Assembly: GCA_044338255.1 (NCBI GenBank)
Contig: JBIILZ010000021.1
Location: 1 to 42,256 of the forward strand
Length of the DNA: 42,256 nt
Direction of reading: 5' to 3'
From: CAIUVD01 sp044338255
GTDB lineage: Bacteria > Planctomycetota > UBA11346
Shown here: piece after piece, positions 1-7,655 of the stretch
Layout: every line of letters starts with the position of its first letter
Position numbering within the stretch: position 1 is the first letter of the stretch
Translations under genes and position numbers: made by a program
The notes under the pieces: model-generated
Told to the model about the DNA's origin: nothing
Seen by the model: the letters and a program-made list of their open reading frames with translations, nothing else
Databases searched by the model: none

Positions 1-41
1 CAGCGGCACCCCCGAAAAAGGCTGACCACGGGAGCCCCGCC

Positions 42-1670
42 TCATCGCCGCGGTCCACGATAGGCCTGCTGGGCACGCTGACGGGCCTCTTCCTGCTCCC
101 GCTGAATCCGGGCGTCCTCTTGGCGCTCCAACTGGCGGAAAATATCTGATGTCGGGTTTTCTAACAGGTCGGTCGGTGATTTCTGGTGGGGATCATAGGG
201 ATCATCCTTCCGCTGACAGATCGCGTCCCAGAGGCGGTACAGATACCCCTGGGCCTCCCGGATACGACTAATGTCGAACTGCATGCGCTTAAAAATCGCC
301 ACCACCCCCTCCCAGGTACTTGGTTTCCGTTGGGCCACCTGTTCTTCAGCCAGTTCGAGGCGTTCCTCATGCATCCCCCGCTTGGGATCTTTCACGACTT
401 GGCAGGCAGGCGCAATATCCTCGGAAATCCGCTCCATAGCACCCATAAAAGCTATCTGCTTAGCCGCCATCTCCCCCTGACGTACCAGAATCCAAGCCAC
501 CGCCTTCCCGATATCTTTGCAACCATGTACCTCCTTTACGAGGTCGAGGGCATTCCGACCGACGACTTTCTGCTCTCGGTCGAAAATCCGCTCCCGGCCT
601 TGGGCATCCTTACCCACCCGCAGGCCAGATTCCGCCAGTTCTTCAGGGTCGAACCATCCCATCGCTTCCGCCAACGGTACCTTCCGGAACTGCTCAAGTT
701 GCCGTCCGTAGTCATCACGCTGCGCCATCAGGGCGGCATTCTCCTTGAGCAACTGTGCCTCGCGGGCCGCGCGATTCTCACGCTCAGCCTGGAGTTCTTT
801 GGCCAGCCGCCGATTGGTCGCCTCTGCCTCGCGACGTTGAGTGACGGCAATGGCGCGTTCCCGGGCCTGCGTTTCCAAGGTGGCAATGGCGGGCTCCTGC
901 TCGCTTTGAATCCTCGCCTGCTGCTGCTGGGAATAGTCCTGTCTGCTTTTAGTCCGAACCAGCATGTCGGGAACTTCCACGACCGGCTCCGGCACCTGCG
1001 GCACGGCCTGCTGCAGATGCCCATACCATGCCCGGATATCGGAGTGTAGGGCTACGCTCCCCCGAACACCTCGTTCGAGTCCTATTGCCTGCATTGATTC
1101 CCCGTAACGGTCCTGCATCTCCGACAGGGCCTTTCGGCCATCGAGCCACCGAGATGCGTTCATCCGTCCCGAATCCGGGTCGATCGGTACCACAACCGCA
1201 TGAATGTGGGGCGTCGTTTCATCGAGATGCAATGCCGCTGCGACGACGTTCTTCTCCCCCCACTCCTGTTTAAGCCAGTCCAGGACGGCAGGCGTCCAGG
1301 CCTGTAATCGGGCCTCGTCCCAGGTCCCTGCCTCGCCGCCGCGCGGGCGGAAGAACTCCGGGGACGCACTCATCAAGACCTCGCACGCGAGGACACCATT
1401 CTTCCGAATGCGCGCATCAACCTCCGTGATGCGTGCTGTGACGGCTTCCCACATGGGACCGGATTCCGGATTTTTATCTGTACTCGCGGCCCCCTCGCTG
1501 ACCTCATGAACGGGGGCGACAAGGGAACGAATTTCCGGACCGATGAGCGTCATATTCGGTTGTTTCGGGTTCGCGTTGAGCGTCTCGCGTTCACGCTGGT
1601 TATGCTGGCCGACGGCCTTGATGGTGCCGACGGTCTTAAGTTTTTTGATTCGAAGGATGGCATAGGCCAT
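42..1670 (-). CDS. MobV-family (Pre/Mob) plasmid relaxase
   Basis: Predicted DNA-nicking and strand-transfer enzyme that starts conjugative mobilisation at oriT. The N-terminus (MAYAILRIKKLKTVG, then QHNQRER around residues 22-28) matches the first MobV motif; by analogy with pMV158 MobM, His23 would be the nucleophile. The metal-binding motif HLDETTPHIH lies at residues 148-157. Residues about 240-335 are a Gln/Glu/Arg-rich coiled coil, and the C-terminal 200 residues match nothing I recognise. Length 542 aa is in the usual range for long MobV proteins. The ATG at 1670 has AGGA about seven bases upstream. It is the first gene of the window and its stop is only 41 bases from the edge, so downstream partners may be missing. 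Family assignment is strong; transfer activity is inferred. Confidence 0.93.
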   Translation of the reverse strand: MAYAILRIKKLKTVGTIKAVGQHNQRERETLNANPKQPNMTLIGPEIRSLVAPVHEVSEGAASTDKNPESGPMWEAVTARITEVDARIRKNGVLACEVLMSASPEFFRPRGGEAGTWDEARLQAWTPAVLDWLKQEWGEKNVVAAALHLDETTPHIHAVVVPIDPDSGRMNASRWLDGRKALSEMQDRYGESMQAIGLERGVRGSVALHSDIRAWYGHLQQAVPQVPEPVVEVPDMLVRTKSRQDYSQQQQARIQSEQEPAIATLETQARERAIAVTQRREAEATNRRLAKELQAERENRAAREAQLLKENAALMAQRDDYGRQLEQFRKVPLAEAMGWFDPEELAESGLRVGKDAQGRERIFDREQKVVGRNALDLVKEVHGCKDIGKAVAWILVRQGEMAAKQIAFMGAMERISEDIAPACQVVKDPKRGMHEERLELAEEQVAQRKPSTWEGVVAIFKRMQFDISRIREAQGYLYRLWDAICQRKDDPYDPHQKSPTDLLENPTSDIFRQLERQEDARIQREQEEARQRAQQAYRGPRR

Positions 1671-2390
1671 GGCTGAATCCTGAGGGCTATGCCCGCCTGT
1701 GGTTTGCTTGAGGGAGACGACCGGAGGGAGGCGGCGGACCCGGCTGAGGCCGGGCGAGAGGAGGAATTTTTAAAAAATACCGTAGTGAGTACGATATTAT
1801 TTTCTCTCCGCTCATACTAATATATGACTTCACCCACTTCCAGCTCTTTCCTGACCTGCGTGAGCTGCACTCTTCATTAGGCATAACGCCGTTTATTCCG
1901 TCGACCTTTAGCCGTTCAAGCAGCTTGCCGGTGGGCTATCGACCATTGACCGCTTCGGTTATTTGGAGTCCAGACGACCACGACGCTTCACCGTCAACCA
2001 AGCCACCGCTCCGGCCTTGTGCAGGGCCTCCACTGCCAGCGGCCCAATGGGGCCTCGGCTGACTCGGTAGACTGCCAGCGGGCATAAGCGCCCTCGGCTG
2101 TGCGTAGCTCTTCATAGGTGAAGCTTGTGAAAATGCCCCTTAGCACAACCCTCAACGTTAGTCCCTCGACAAGAGTTCAGCCAGGCGTATCTCCTTACTA
2201 TTTTGCCGTGACGTAAGTCATTCCGATACTGACAATGACTCTCTCTGCCAAAAAGCAGGCTACCCTGCCTTGCGACGTCTTCTACGAACTGGTAAACCGC
2301 CCCGCTGATCAGCGCTTTAGGTAGTATGCCATCATGGGTGGCCACTCGTTTTAGGTAATGAAACCCGCGTAGCCGATAACCAACCAAACC
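1671..2390. other. Non-coding stretch upstream of the relaxase; candidate oriT
   Basis: About 720 bases with no gene I can support. MobV origins of transfer normally lie just upstream of mob, so oriT is expected here. Candidate structures are a perfect hairpin CCCGGC-TGAG-GCCGGG at 1739-1754 and an AT-rich segment at 1765-1825 with ATATTA (1794-1799) and TAATAT (1818-1823) as a spaced inverted repeat. The rest (1900-2390) has short, start-less reading frames on the minus strand that may be decayed coding DNA. No nick site is identifiable by eye. Confidence 0.3.
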
Positions 2391-3059
2391 TTACCCACCT
2401 CTGAGCACGGCGAGATCTTGCCGCACTTGCCACGCCGTAGCGAAGGACCCATACGCACGTCGGGCAAGCACACTCGCCGAGGCCTCAGGCTCCTGTTCAG
2501 CAATCGCCCACATGTCGGCCCGATAACTTGGCCCAAGCATGATGCGATGCCGATAGCCAAGATGCCACTGCGCCAGTGCCGCCGGGTCCATCACGTCACT
2601 GGGACGTTCGCGCAACGTGCCCGCCGGGGCGAGTAACGAAGTACCAGCAAAACGCGAATCCGGACCACGACGCTGCATCTGGAAGGCATTGCCGACGCGC
2701 AGCAGCTCGATGGGCTCCTGACGATCGGCGAGTCGCTGCCAGCGGCGGTCGGACTGGTGCCAGCAAGCGATCGCTGCCCAACACGCACGTGAGCGCTCGC
2801 CAGGGAGAAGCGGAATAGCCCGGACCAAACGATCGGCGTTGATGGCACGAGCATGGAGCGTAATCCACTGCACGGCGAGACCCAGGTGCCGCAGATCGTC
2901 CCCCTCCATTCCGGAGACGACCGCGCCGAGTAACGTATCCTCAATATTCGCGTTTCGCATCGGGGTGGCCGAGACGCCACAACCGATGCCGGCAAGCATC
3001 GCATCGAGTACCTCGCCGGAGGGTATCGGATTGGGCAACAGGGAACGACTATACCCCAT
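2391..3059 (-). CDS. Hypothetical protein, second gene of a nucleotidyltransferase two-gene module
   Basis: Predicted soluble protein of 222 aa with no membrane segment or signal peptide and no motif I recognise. It overlaps the end of the upstream nucleotidyltransferase gene by 11 bases, so the two are almost certainly co-transcribed and translationally coupled. I use the ATG at 3059 (MGYSRSLLPNP), which has AGAGG at seven bases spacing, rather than an in-frame TTG two codons earlier. The position, coupled to a DUF6036-like nucleotidyltransferase on a plasmid backbone, suggests a toxin-antitoxin or other maintenance module, with this protein as the partner. Which gene would be toxin and which antitoxin cannot be read from the sequence. 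It ends only about 720 bases from the relaxase start, with no other gene between. Confidence 0.7.
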   Translation of the reverse strand: MGYSRSLLPNPIPSGEVLDAMLAGIGCGVSATPMRNANIEDTLLGAVVSGMEGDDLRHLGLAVQWITLHARAINADRLVRAIPLLPGERSRACWAAIACWHQSDRRWQRLADRQEPIELLRVGNAFQMQRRGPDSRFAGTSLLAPAGTLRERPSDVMDPAALAQWHLGYRHRIMLGPSYRADMWAIAEQEPEASASVLARRAYGSFATAWQVRQDLAVLRGG

Positions 3060-3588
3060 GGCCAAGCCTCTGTGCCAGGTCAGCGATCACGGTGCGGGTG
3101 TGTGCCGGCCAATCGGGATTGAGGTCTTGCTGTTCCAGCCACGGCTGCGCCGTCGCAAGCTCGTCGGAGGTTGGAGCGAACGCCAAGCAGTCGTTGCGGT
3201 CCGTACCGCGGTCGCACAACGCGAAGAGTTTGGTGGCAAGCAGATCGCTGCGTCCAAGGGTCCGCAGCCGCAGGGCACGTCCGGAAAAAGCGTCGATGAG
3301 GCGATCGCGCCACCCGATCGGCAGGACACCAGTCAAGCTTGCTGGCTCCGCGTTGAACCAATCGTCGGCTAATGGATCACCGAGCGATCGTTGTTGCGCA
3401 GCAAATGCTTTCGCGTGCGCCATCAACTCTGCTGGAATGGGCGGATCGAGTACATCACAATCGCGCGTAGGACGAATGGCGATACCCATCAACGCCAAAG
3501 CGGTTCCACCAATGATAATGCCCGAGAACCCTGCACCCGAGTGTGCCAGGAATTCGTCAAAGGCGGCGATCGTGGTGCGCGGGTCCAT
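3049..3588 (-). CDS. DUF6036-like nucleotidyltransferase, probable toxin-antitoxin component
   Basis: A 179-aa protein with the pol-beta nucleotidyltransferase signature: IIIGGTALALMGI (about residues 25-37), then RPTRDCDVLDPP (about 39-50), where GG and the D-x-D pair (DCD) would bind nucleotide and metal. The later stretch GRSDLLATKLFALCDRGTDRNDCLAF fits the helical part of DUF6036/AbiEii-like proteins. Members of these families occur as two-gene toxin-antitoxin or abortive-infection modules; a role in plasmid maintenance is my inference. The ATG at 3588 directly abuts a perfect palindrome, leaving no room for a Shine-Dalgarno site, which suggests a leaderless or very short-leader mRNA that is repressed by its own product. 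It overlaps the next gene by 11 bases. Confidence 0.75.
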   Translation of the reverse strand: MDPRTTIAAFDEFLAHSGAGFSGIIIGGTALALMGIAIRPTRDCDVLDPPIPAELMAHAKAFAAQQRSLGDPLADDWFNAEPASLTGVLPIGWRDRLIDAFSGRALRLRTLGRSDLLATKLFALCDRGTDRNDCLAFAPTSDELATAQPWLEQQDLNPDWPAHTRTVIADLAQRLGHGV

Positions 3589-3609
3589 GGTATCAGTTTA
3601 ACTGATACC
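3589..3609 (-). promoter_or_regulatory. Perfect 21-bp palindrome at the start codon of the nucleotidyltransferase module (probable operator)
   Basis: Two 10-base arms, GGTATCAGTT and AACTGATACC, with one central base, end immediately before the ATG at 3588. On the minus strand TTGCCT lies about 15 bases before TTAAAC, giving a weak promoter that would overlap the palindrome. Such a placement is typical of autorepressed toxin-antitoxin operons; binding is inferred. Confidence 0.65.
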
Positions 3610-3801
3610 ACTCAGGAGGCAAATCCCTAACCTGGATAGCCGCATGGCGACTGGCGACTAAGAGTCGTCAGCACGACGGCGACCGTGAGCAAAATATCCG
3701 AAAGGATCTACATGACTCGGACGCCGAAGGGGCCGTGAGCAGAATATCCGAAAGGCGGTAGAGCCGTCAGCTGCGAGGAGGTTGCAGTTATTTGTTGTTG
3801 G

Positions 3802-3858
3802 CCCCCTGCTCCGGCCCCTGAAGGCCGGGGGCAAGGGGGTGCGGGCAGAAAGCCCGCG
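3802..3858. other. GC-rich hairpin pair beside the replication origin
   Basis: Two perfect stems: CCGGCC (3811-3816) with GGCCGG (3823-3828), extended by an outer pairing of CCCCCT with AGGGGG, and GCGGGC (3841-3846) with GCCCGC (3852-3857) around an AGAAA loop. They lie between the first two iterons and the AT-rich repeats. No T-tract follows, so a simple terminator is unlikely; a structural element of the origin is possible. Confidence 0.45.
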
Positions 3859-3865
3859 GCCTGTC

Positions 3866-3970
3866 CTAGATGAGCCCTAGATATCTTACTAGATAGACTT
3901 CATAGAAAACAACCTAGATAACTTCCTAGAGGCTGTTATAAACCATTACAGGTTAATGTTTTCCATTCAC
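3866..3970. other. AT-rich segment with repeated CTAGAT motifs, candidate DNA unwinding element
   Basis: CTAGA(T) occurs at 3866, 3877, 3889, 3914 and 3926, with spacings of 11, 12, 25 and 12 bases (about one helical turn), within a conspicuously AT-rich stretch ending in TTAATGTTTTCC. Short phased AT-rich repeats beside iterons are the classic layout of the melting region of an iteron origin. No convincing DnaA box was found. Confidence 0.5.
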
Positions 3971-4687
3971 ATCCGTGAGTCGTTTATCCGGAAGTGTGAG
4001 CCGACGGTCCGTTAGCGTGAGCTCGACCACTCCAAGCGTGAGTGCCAAGTCCGAAAGTGTGAGTCAAATTCCCACACGTGTGAGCAAGCAATCCGAATGG
4101 GGACCTGCCTTAAGGACTGTGGCACCACGTAGTTTCGGATATTTTACTCACGCACGTGGTGAGGTACCAACCTTGCCAACCCGCGACCACCGTAGTTCGC
4201 TTGTTACGTGAAGAAACGAGCAATATGAGGCCTAGTGCTGACGACGATGTTGGACCGTTACGGTGATCAGTTCCGGATATTTCGCTCACACTCGACTATC
4301 AGCTGGCTAGTTGGTGAATCTCCCTTTCGGATATTTTGCTCACATCTGCCAGGAAGGTCGCGTCGATAAATGAGACCTCTTCCTTTCGGATATTTTGCTC
4401 ACGCCCACGGAACCAGCAGCATTGGCCACCCTTCCGGATTATCAGCTCACGACCGTGAGGCGCGAAGGACGAGACAACCGTGCGTTTGATGAGATCGACA
4501 TGACGTAGGCCTAGTATGTGGGACCTCCCCTTCCGTATTATTCATTCACGCAGAGCGGCTTCGCCCCCCCTTCGGATTCTTTCATCACCAACGAGTCGCT
4601 ACCCTTCCGGATCATTCACTCACACGCATGAGGAGTTAATCCGAGACAGCTCTTGCCCGGCTTGGTGCCAGTTCCTATATTTCGCAG

Positions 4688-6874
4688 ATGAATTCGGACG
4701 ACGAATCCATTTGGCCTCTCCCCCCCGTATCGGGGACGCAGCTGACTTTTTTAACCGAAGAAGATTTGGAGAGGGTTCGTAAAGAAGAATCGTTCACGAA
4801 AGACATTACCTCGGTTCATGACGTGCCGTTGGCCGCGTCGGCAAACAATGTGATCTCGACCTTAAAGGTGATGATCCGCGGTCCGAATGGTGAGCAGGTT
4901 CCGCAAGAAGTGTTCGGTCGCACGGTGCACCGTCGGGCACCGCACCCCGGTGGTGCCACACACCCCGGTGGCGGTGTCGTGATGACGGCACTGACGACCA
5001 CCATTCTCTATCATGGTGGCGTGATCAGCGATGTGCATCAAGACGTCTTGTACGCTTTGATCCACCTCTGGGAGCAACGCTACCACTTAACGCACGACAC
5101 CTCGCCAACCATTGGCGTGACCAAGCCCGATATCGCGCGCATCATCGGTCAGCAAATCAACGGCAGCCTGCGTAAGAAAATCGAGGAAGCGATCAGCACC
5201 CTACGTGGGGTCGAGGTCATCAAGGTTTACCACGAGACCAGTGGCCTCAACGAGGTCATCGAGGTGATTGGCGGCTTCATCCAGAATTACACCACCGAGC
5301 GCGCGGCGGCGAATGACCATCGGCCGGCCGATATGATGATGATCACCCTCAACAGTGCGTTGGTATCGGCCCTGACGGGAAGATCCTCTGCGCGTGAGTG
5401 GGCCTTGCGGCCGTTGAACATGACGCGGTTGTGGAAACACGCTCCCGGATGGAAACGATCGCTCTACCGTCAGCTGGATGCGCGTTTGTATCGACGAGGT
5501 GTCTTTTCCATGCCGCTGCGCGAGCTGTGGGTCGATGTCCTCGGTCAGGATCCAACGGTAGCGAAGAACGCCGTGAACTGGCGTGATATCCGGCGTCGGG
5601 TGAAAGCGTTTCTCGTTGAACTGGAGGCGACGGGCTACATTTCGAGTTACGAATTTTTTACCAGACGGGCGTCGGATTCGCAGATTGCGTCTGAATTACG
5701 TGATGCGCTCCCAGATGCACCAGGCTTCATGGAAGTGAACGTGAAGCGCAGCTTGAGTGGCATCACCAAGATGGAGGTGCCGATGCGCGACGAAGAGCCG
5801 CTGCGAGACTGGGTGGAGTGTAAGCCAGGTCCGGCCTTCTTAGAGGGTCAGCCTAAGGCGCGCATCGACTTCGCGCGGGATATTGCCAACACCATTTGCG
5901 AACGTCCCGATCAGGCAGAGGGACTCCTGAATCGGATTGGCGCCGAGACGATGGTCCAGCTGGGCTATGGTCATTTGCGCGTGTTGGTGAAGGAGCTGGA
6001 AGACCGTCTAGATCGTCTCCCGATTTGCCATTGGCTGCGGACCACGACTCCGGTGCCAGCTCTTCAGCATCTGGAGCGGATGTATTCGATCGAGGCCAAC
6101 ATGCGGGCCCGTGCACGGACGGTCGGCGACCAAGTGGTCACCATCCCCGCCTTCGAACGCATGCGCGTGTTGGCGATCACGCCGCACTTCGAGGCGAAGG
6201 TCCAGGCCTACTGCACCGCCCAGCCAGTGAAGTCGAAGTATGTCCTGCCCGAGGAGCCGAGCCCGACGAGCGTTTTCGAGCAGGTCAGCATTCTGGCCTA
6301 TGAGATTCCCGAGACGGTCGAGAAGCACCTCGTCATGGGTCCGGTGATCGAGGCATTCAAGCTGGTGATCGATCGTCTGATCAGTGATCGGTTGATCAGT
6401 CGTGATGTCCTGGTCCCGCATGTGCGTATGGGCAGTGCGGACCTCGTGCGGATCTGGTCGAAGCTGGCGGAAGAAGCCCTTCCGTTGGCAACGAAGATCG
6501 CTGGTGTGGCGCGCTGGAGCGAGGAGTTTGCCAAGCGCAGCGCACCGCATTTCGATGAGAAACCAGGTTCGATACTGTCGTCCCCCTACTATGTGGCGGC
6601 AGCGAAGCGTTTCCCGGCCAGTGCCCAATTGGTAGCCAACATGACCGGCACCTCAGCGGCAGTGTGGGAGCGGGAGATCGGTTATCGGTTTGCTCGCCGT
6701 ATGGCCGAGCGGTACCTGGAGGAGCGCAATCTGGTCACGCGTAAGAGTACGACCGCTAGTTCGGCGAAGACCGCGGCCGAAGGTCAGGATCATGAAGACG
6801 AGCCCATGCCGGGGCCTGGGTCGCAACGCGATGACGAGCATGATCTGGTGAGCGAGGCGAAGGACGGCGAATGA
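4688..6874 (+). CDS. Iteron-type plasmid replication initiator protein
   Basis: A 728-aa protein placed directly after the iteron array. Residues about 110-205 read as a winged helix (LYALIHLWEQRYH, then TKPDIARIIGQQ and a basic recognition-like helix GSLRKKIEEAISTLRGVEVIKVY). Residues about 245-325 form a second winged-helix-like unit (WKRSLYRQLDARLYRRG, then WRDIRRRVKAFLVELEATGYI). This two-domain layout is that of TrfA/Rep_3-like initiators that bind iterons and recruit helicase. The remaining 400 residues are unrecognised and end in an acidic tail (residues about 700-728), so the protein is nearly twice the usual length. The ATG at 4688 has no clear Shine-Dalgarno site; no better start is visible. 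Role is assigned from position plus fold, not from a family match. Confidence 0.75.
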   Translation: MNSDDESIWPLPPVSGTQLTFLTEEDLERVRKEESFTKDITSVHDVPLAASANNVISTLKVMIRGPNGEQVPQEVFGRTVHRRAPHPGGATHPGGGVVMTALTTTILYHGGVISDVHQDVLYALIHLWEQRYHLTHDTSPTIGVTKPDIARIIGQQINGSLRKKIEEAISTLRGVEVIKVYHETSGLNEVIEVIGGFIQNYTTERAAANDHRPADMMMITLNSALVSALTGRSSAREWALRPLNMTRLWKHAPGWKRSLYRQLDARLYRRGVFSMPLRELWVDVLGQDPTVAKNAVNWRDIRRRVKAFLVELEATGYISSYEFFTRRASDSQIASELRDALPDAPGFMEVNVKRSLSGITKMEVPMRDEEPLRDWVECKPGPAFLEGQPKARIDFARDIANTICERPDQAEGLLNRIGAETMVQLGYGHLRVLVKELEDRLDRLPICHWLRTTTPVPALQHLERMYSIEANMRARARTVGDQVVTIPAFERMRVLAITPHFEAKVQAYCTAQPVKSKYVLPEEPSPTSVFEQVSILAYEIPETVEKHLVMGPVIEAFKLVIDRLISDRLISRDVLVPHVRMGSADLVRIWSKLAEEALPLATKIAGVARWSEEFAKRSAPHFDEKPGSILSSPYYVAAAKRFPASAQLVANMTGTSAAVWEREIGYRFARRMAERYLEERNLVTRKSTTASSAKTAAEGQDHEDEPMPGPGSQRDDEHDLVSEAKDGE

Positions 6875-6911
6875 GCGCGGTCAGGCAGGCACGGATAATG
6901 GATCAGAAAAC

Positions 6912-6925
6912 GTCCCGAGCGGGAC
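6912..6925. promoter_or_regulatory. Short inverted repeat between the initiator gene and the next gene
   Basis: GTCCCG and CGGGAC around two bases, 38 bases after the initiator stop codon and 74 bases before the next start. It could be a protein-binding site or a weak hairpin; no T-run follows. Confidence 0.25.
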
Positions 6926-6998
6926 AGGTGATCCCGAAGTCGTCCTCACGGTCGATCTTCATAAAAACAACGATACATGTTTCGGTTGCAGGCTGGCC

Positions 6999-7655
6999 AT
7001 GCCCTCGGTGACCCCCTCCACACGCAACCGTATTGGTATTGCCGAAGCCGAGGCGTGGTGGCGCGCACAAGAAGCGCACGTGCACGCGCAGCGTGGGAAA
7101 CCACCAAAGGGTAAAGTCGGCCTCGCCCAGGCCGCGTGTGCGCATTTTGGCTGTAGCGAACGAACCTGGTCTCGGATTCGAGCCATGATCCAACGCCGAG
7201 AGCGTGAACGATTGGCTATGAGCCCGATCGCGGCCGCGATGGCAGCTGCAATGAAGGCGATTCAAGCGGAGCGATCGATAAATACGCCAATAAACCCCAG
7301 GTTAAATACGCCAATAAAAGTACATGGTTCGCAAGTCTCTCCCCCGCAAGCACTTTCGACGTTTGCTGATCGAATTATGCCACAGTTGATGGTGGCCGTG
7401 AAGTCCGGAACGAACCGCAGTGAACTGCAGGCATTCCGCGACGCGGCACATCATCGCCTTACCGAGCTTGAACGCAGTATGCCACCTGCCGTAAAATCGC
7501 AACCTGCTGATTCGACTGAGCTTGCGTTAATCGACGCACTGGAGGCATGGCTGGCATTGCCACATACTCCAGCCGTTACCACGGCCTCGAAGCGTTTGCT
7601 CGACTATGTCCTGTATTACCGTGCTCAGGGCTTGGGGTCGGCCACTACTGGTTGA
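6999..7655 (+). CDS. Hypothetical protein with possible N-terminal helix-turn-helix
   Basis: A 218-aa basic protein of unknown function. Residues about 38-66 (GKVGLAQAACAHFGCSERTWSRIRAMIQRR) have the spacing of a helix-turn-helix, so DNA binding is plausible. Residues about 95-107 carry a duplicated peptide (NTPIN and NTPIK) caused by a perfect 16-bp direct repeat in the DNA. The C-terminal half is helical. The ATG at 6999 has AGG about eight bases upstream. It follows the replication initiator in the same direction with a gap of 124 bases and may be co-transcribed as a copy-control or partition accessory gene; that is inference from position. Its last 31 bases overlap the end of the convergent KfrA-like gene. 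Confidence 0.65.
   Translation: MPSVTPSTRNRIGIAEAEAWWRAQEAHVHAQRGKPPKGKVGLAQAACAHFGCSERTWSRIRAMIQRRERERLAMSPIAAAMAAAMKAIQAERSINTPINPRLNTPIKVHGSQVSPPQALSTFADRIMPQLMVAVKSGTNRSELQAFRDAAHHRLTELERSMPPAVKSQPADSTELALIDALEAWLALPHTPAVTTASKRLLDYVLYYRAQGLGSATTG
7279..7318 (+). repeat. Two perfect 16-bp direct repeats inside the 218-aa gene
   Basis: TAAATACGCCAATAAA at 7279-7294 and again at 7303-7318, 24 bp apart, so the reading frame is kept. The motif is much richer in A+T than the surrounding gene. Confidence 0.9.

Larger units (their letters stand above)
3685..4623. repeat. Iteron array of the plasmid replication origin (16 copies of about 21 bp)
   Basis: Consensus GTGAGC followed by AAAATATCCGAAAGG. 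Forward copies start at 3685 and 3735 (50 bp apart), then six in tandem start at 3975, 3996, 4017, 4038, 4059 and 4080, exactly 21 bp apart and diverging most in the middle. Eight inverted copies (ending CTCAC or similar) occupy about 4131-4151, 4269-4289, 4323-4343, 4382-4402, 4430-4450, 4529-4549, 4569-4588 and 4603-4623. The array ends 64 bases before the initiator gene, so the inverted copies probably also act as its operator. Iteron identity and phasing are read directly; binding by the initiator is inferred. Confidence 0.88.

Noticed and set aside
186..1049. Plus-strand open frame of 287 codons
   Set aside because: Antisense to the relaxase, which carries both MobV motifs.
1687..1884. 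Minus-strand frame of 65 codons just upstream of the relaxase
   Set aside because: Runs through the AT-rich and hairpin-bearing region expected to be oriT; composition is inconsistent along its length.
2112..2387. Minus-strand frame of 91 codons between the relaxase and the nucleotidyltransferase module
   Set aside because: Starts with TTG, has no ribosome-binding site and no recognisable similarity. It may be decayed coding DNA but cannot be supported as a gene.
3975..4100. CRISPR-like array
   Set aside because: The 21-bp units abut with no spacers and also appear inverted further on; they are iterons.
3975..4211. Plus-strand frame of 78 codons
   Set aside because: Consists of translated tandem iterons (repeating Ser-Val units), because 21 is a multiple of three.
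6871..7011. 46-codon frame overlapping the initiator stop codon as ATGA and running into the start of the 218-aa gene
   Set aside because: The overlap is suggestive of coupling, but the peptide has no recognisable feature and crosses an inverted repeat; not enough support.
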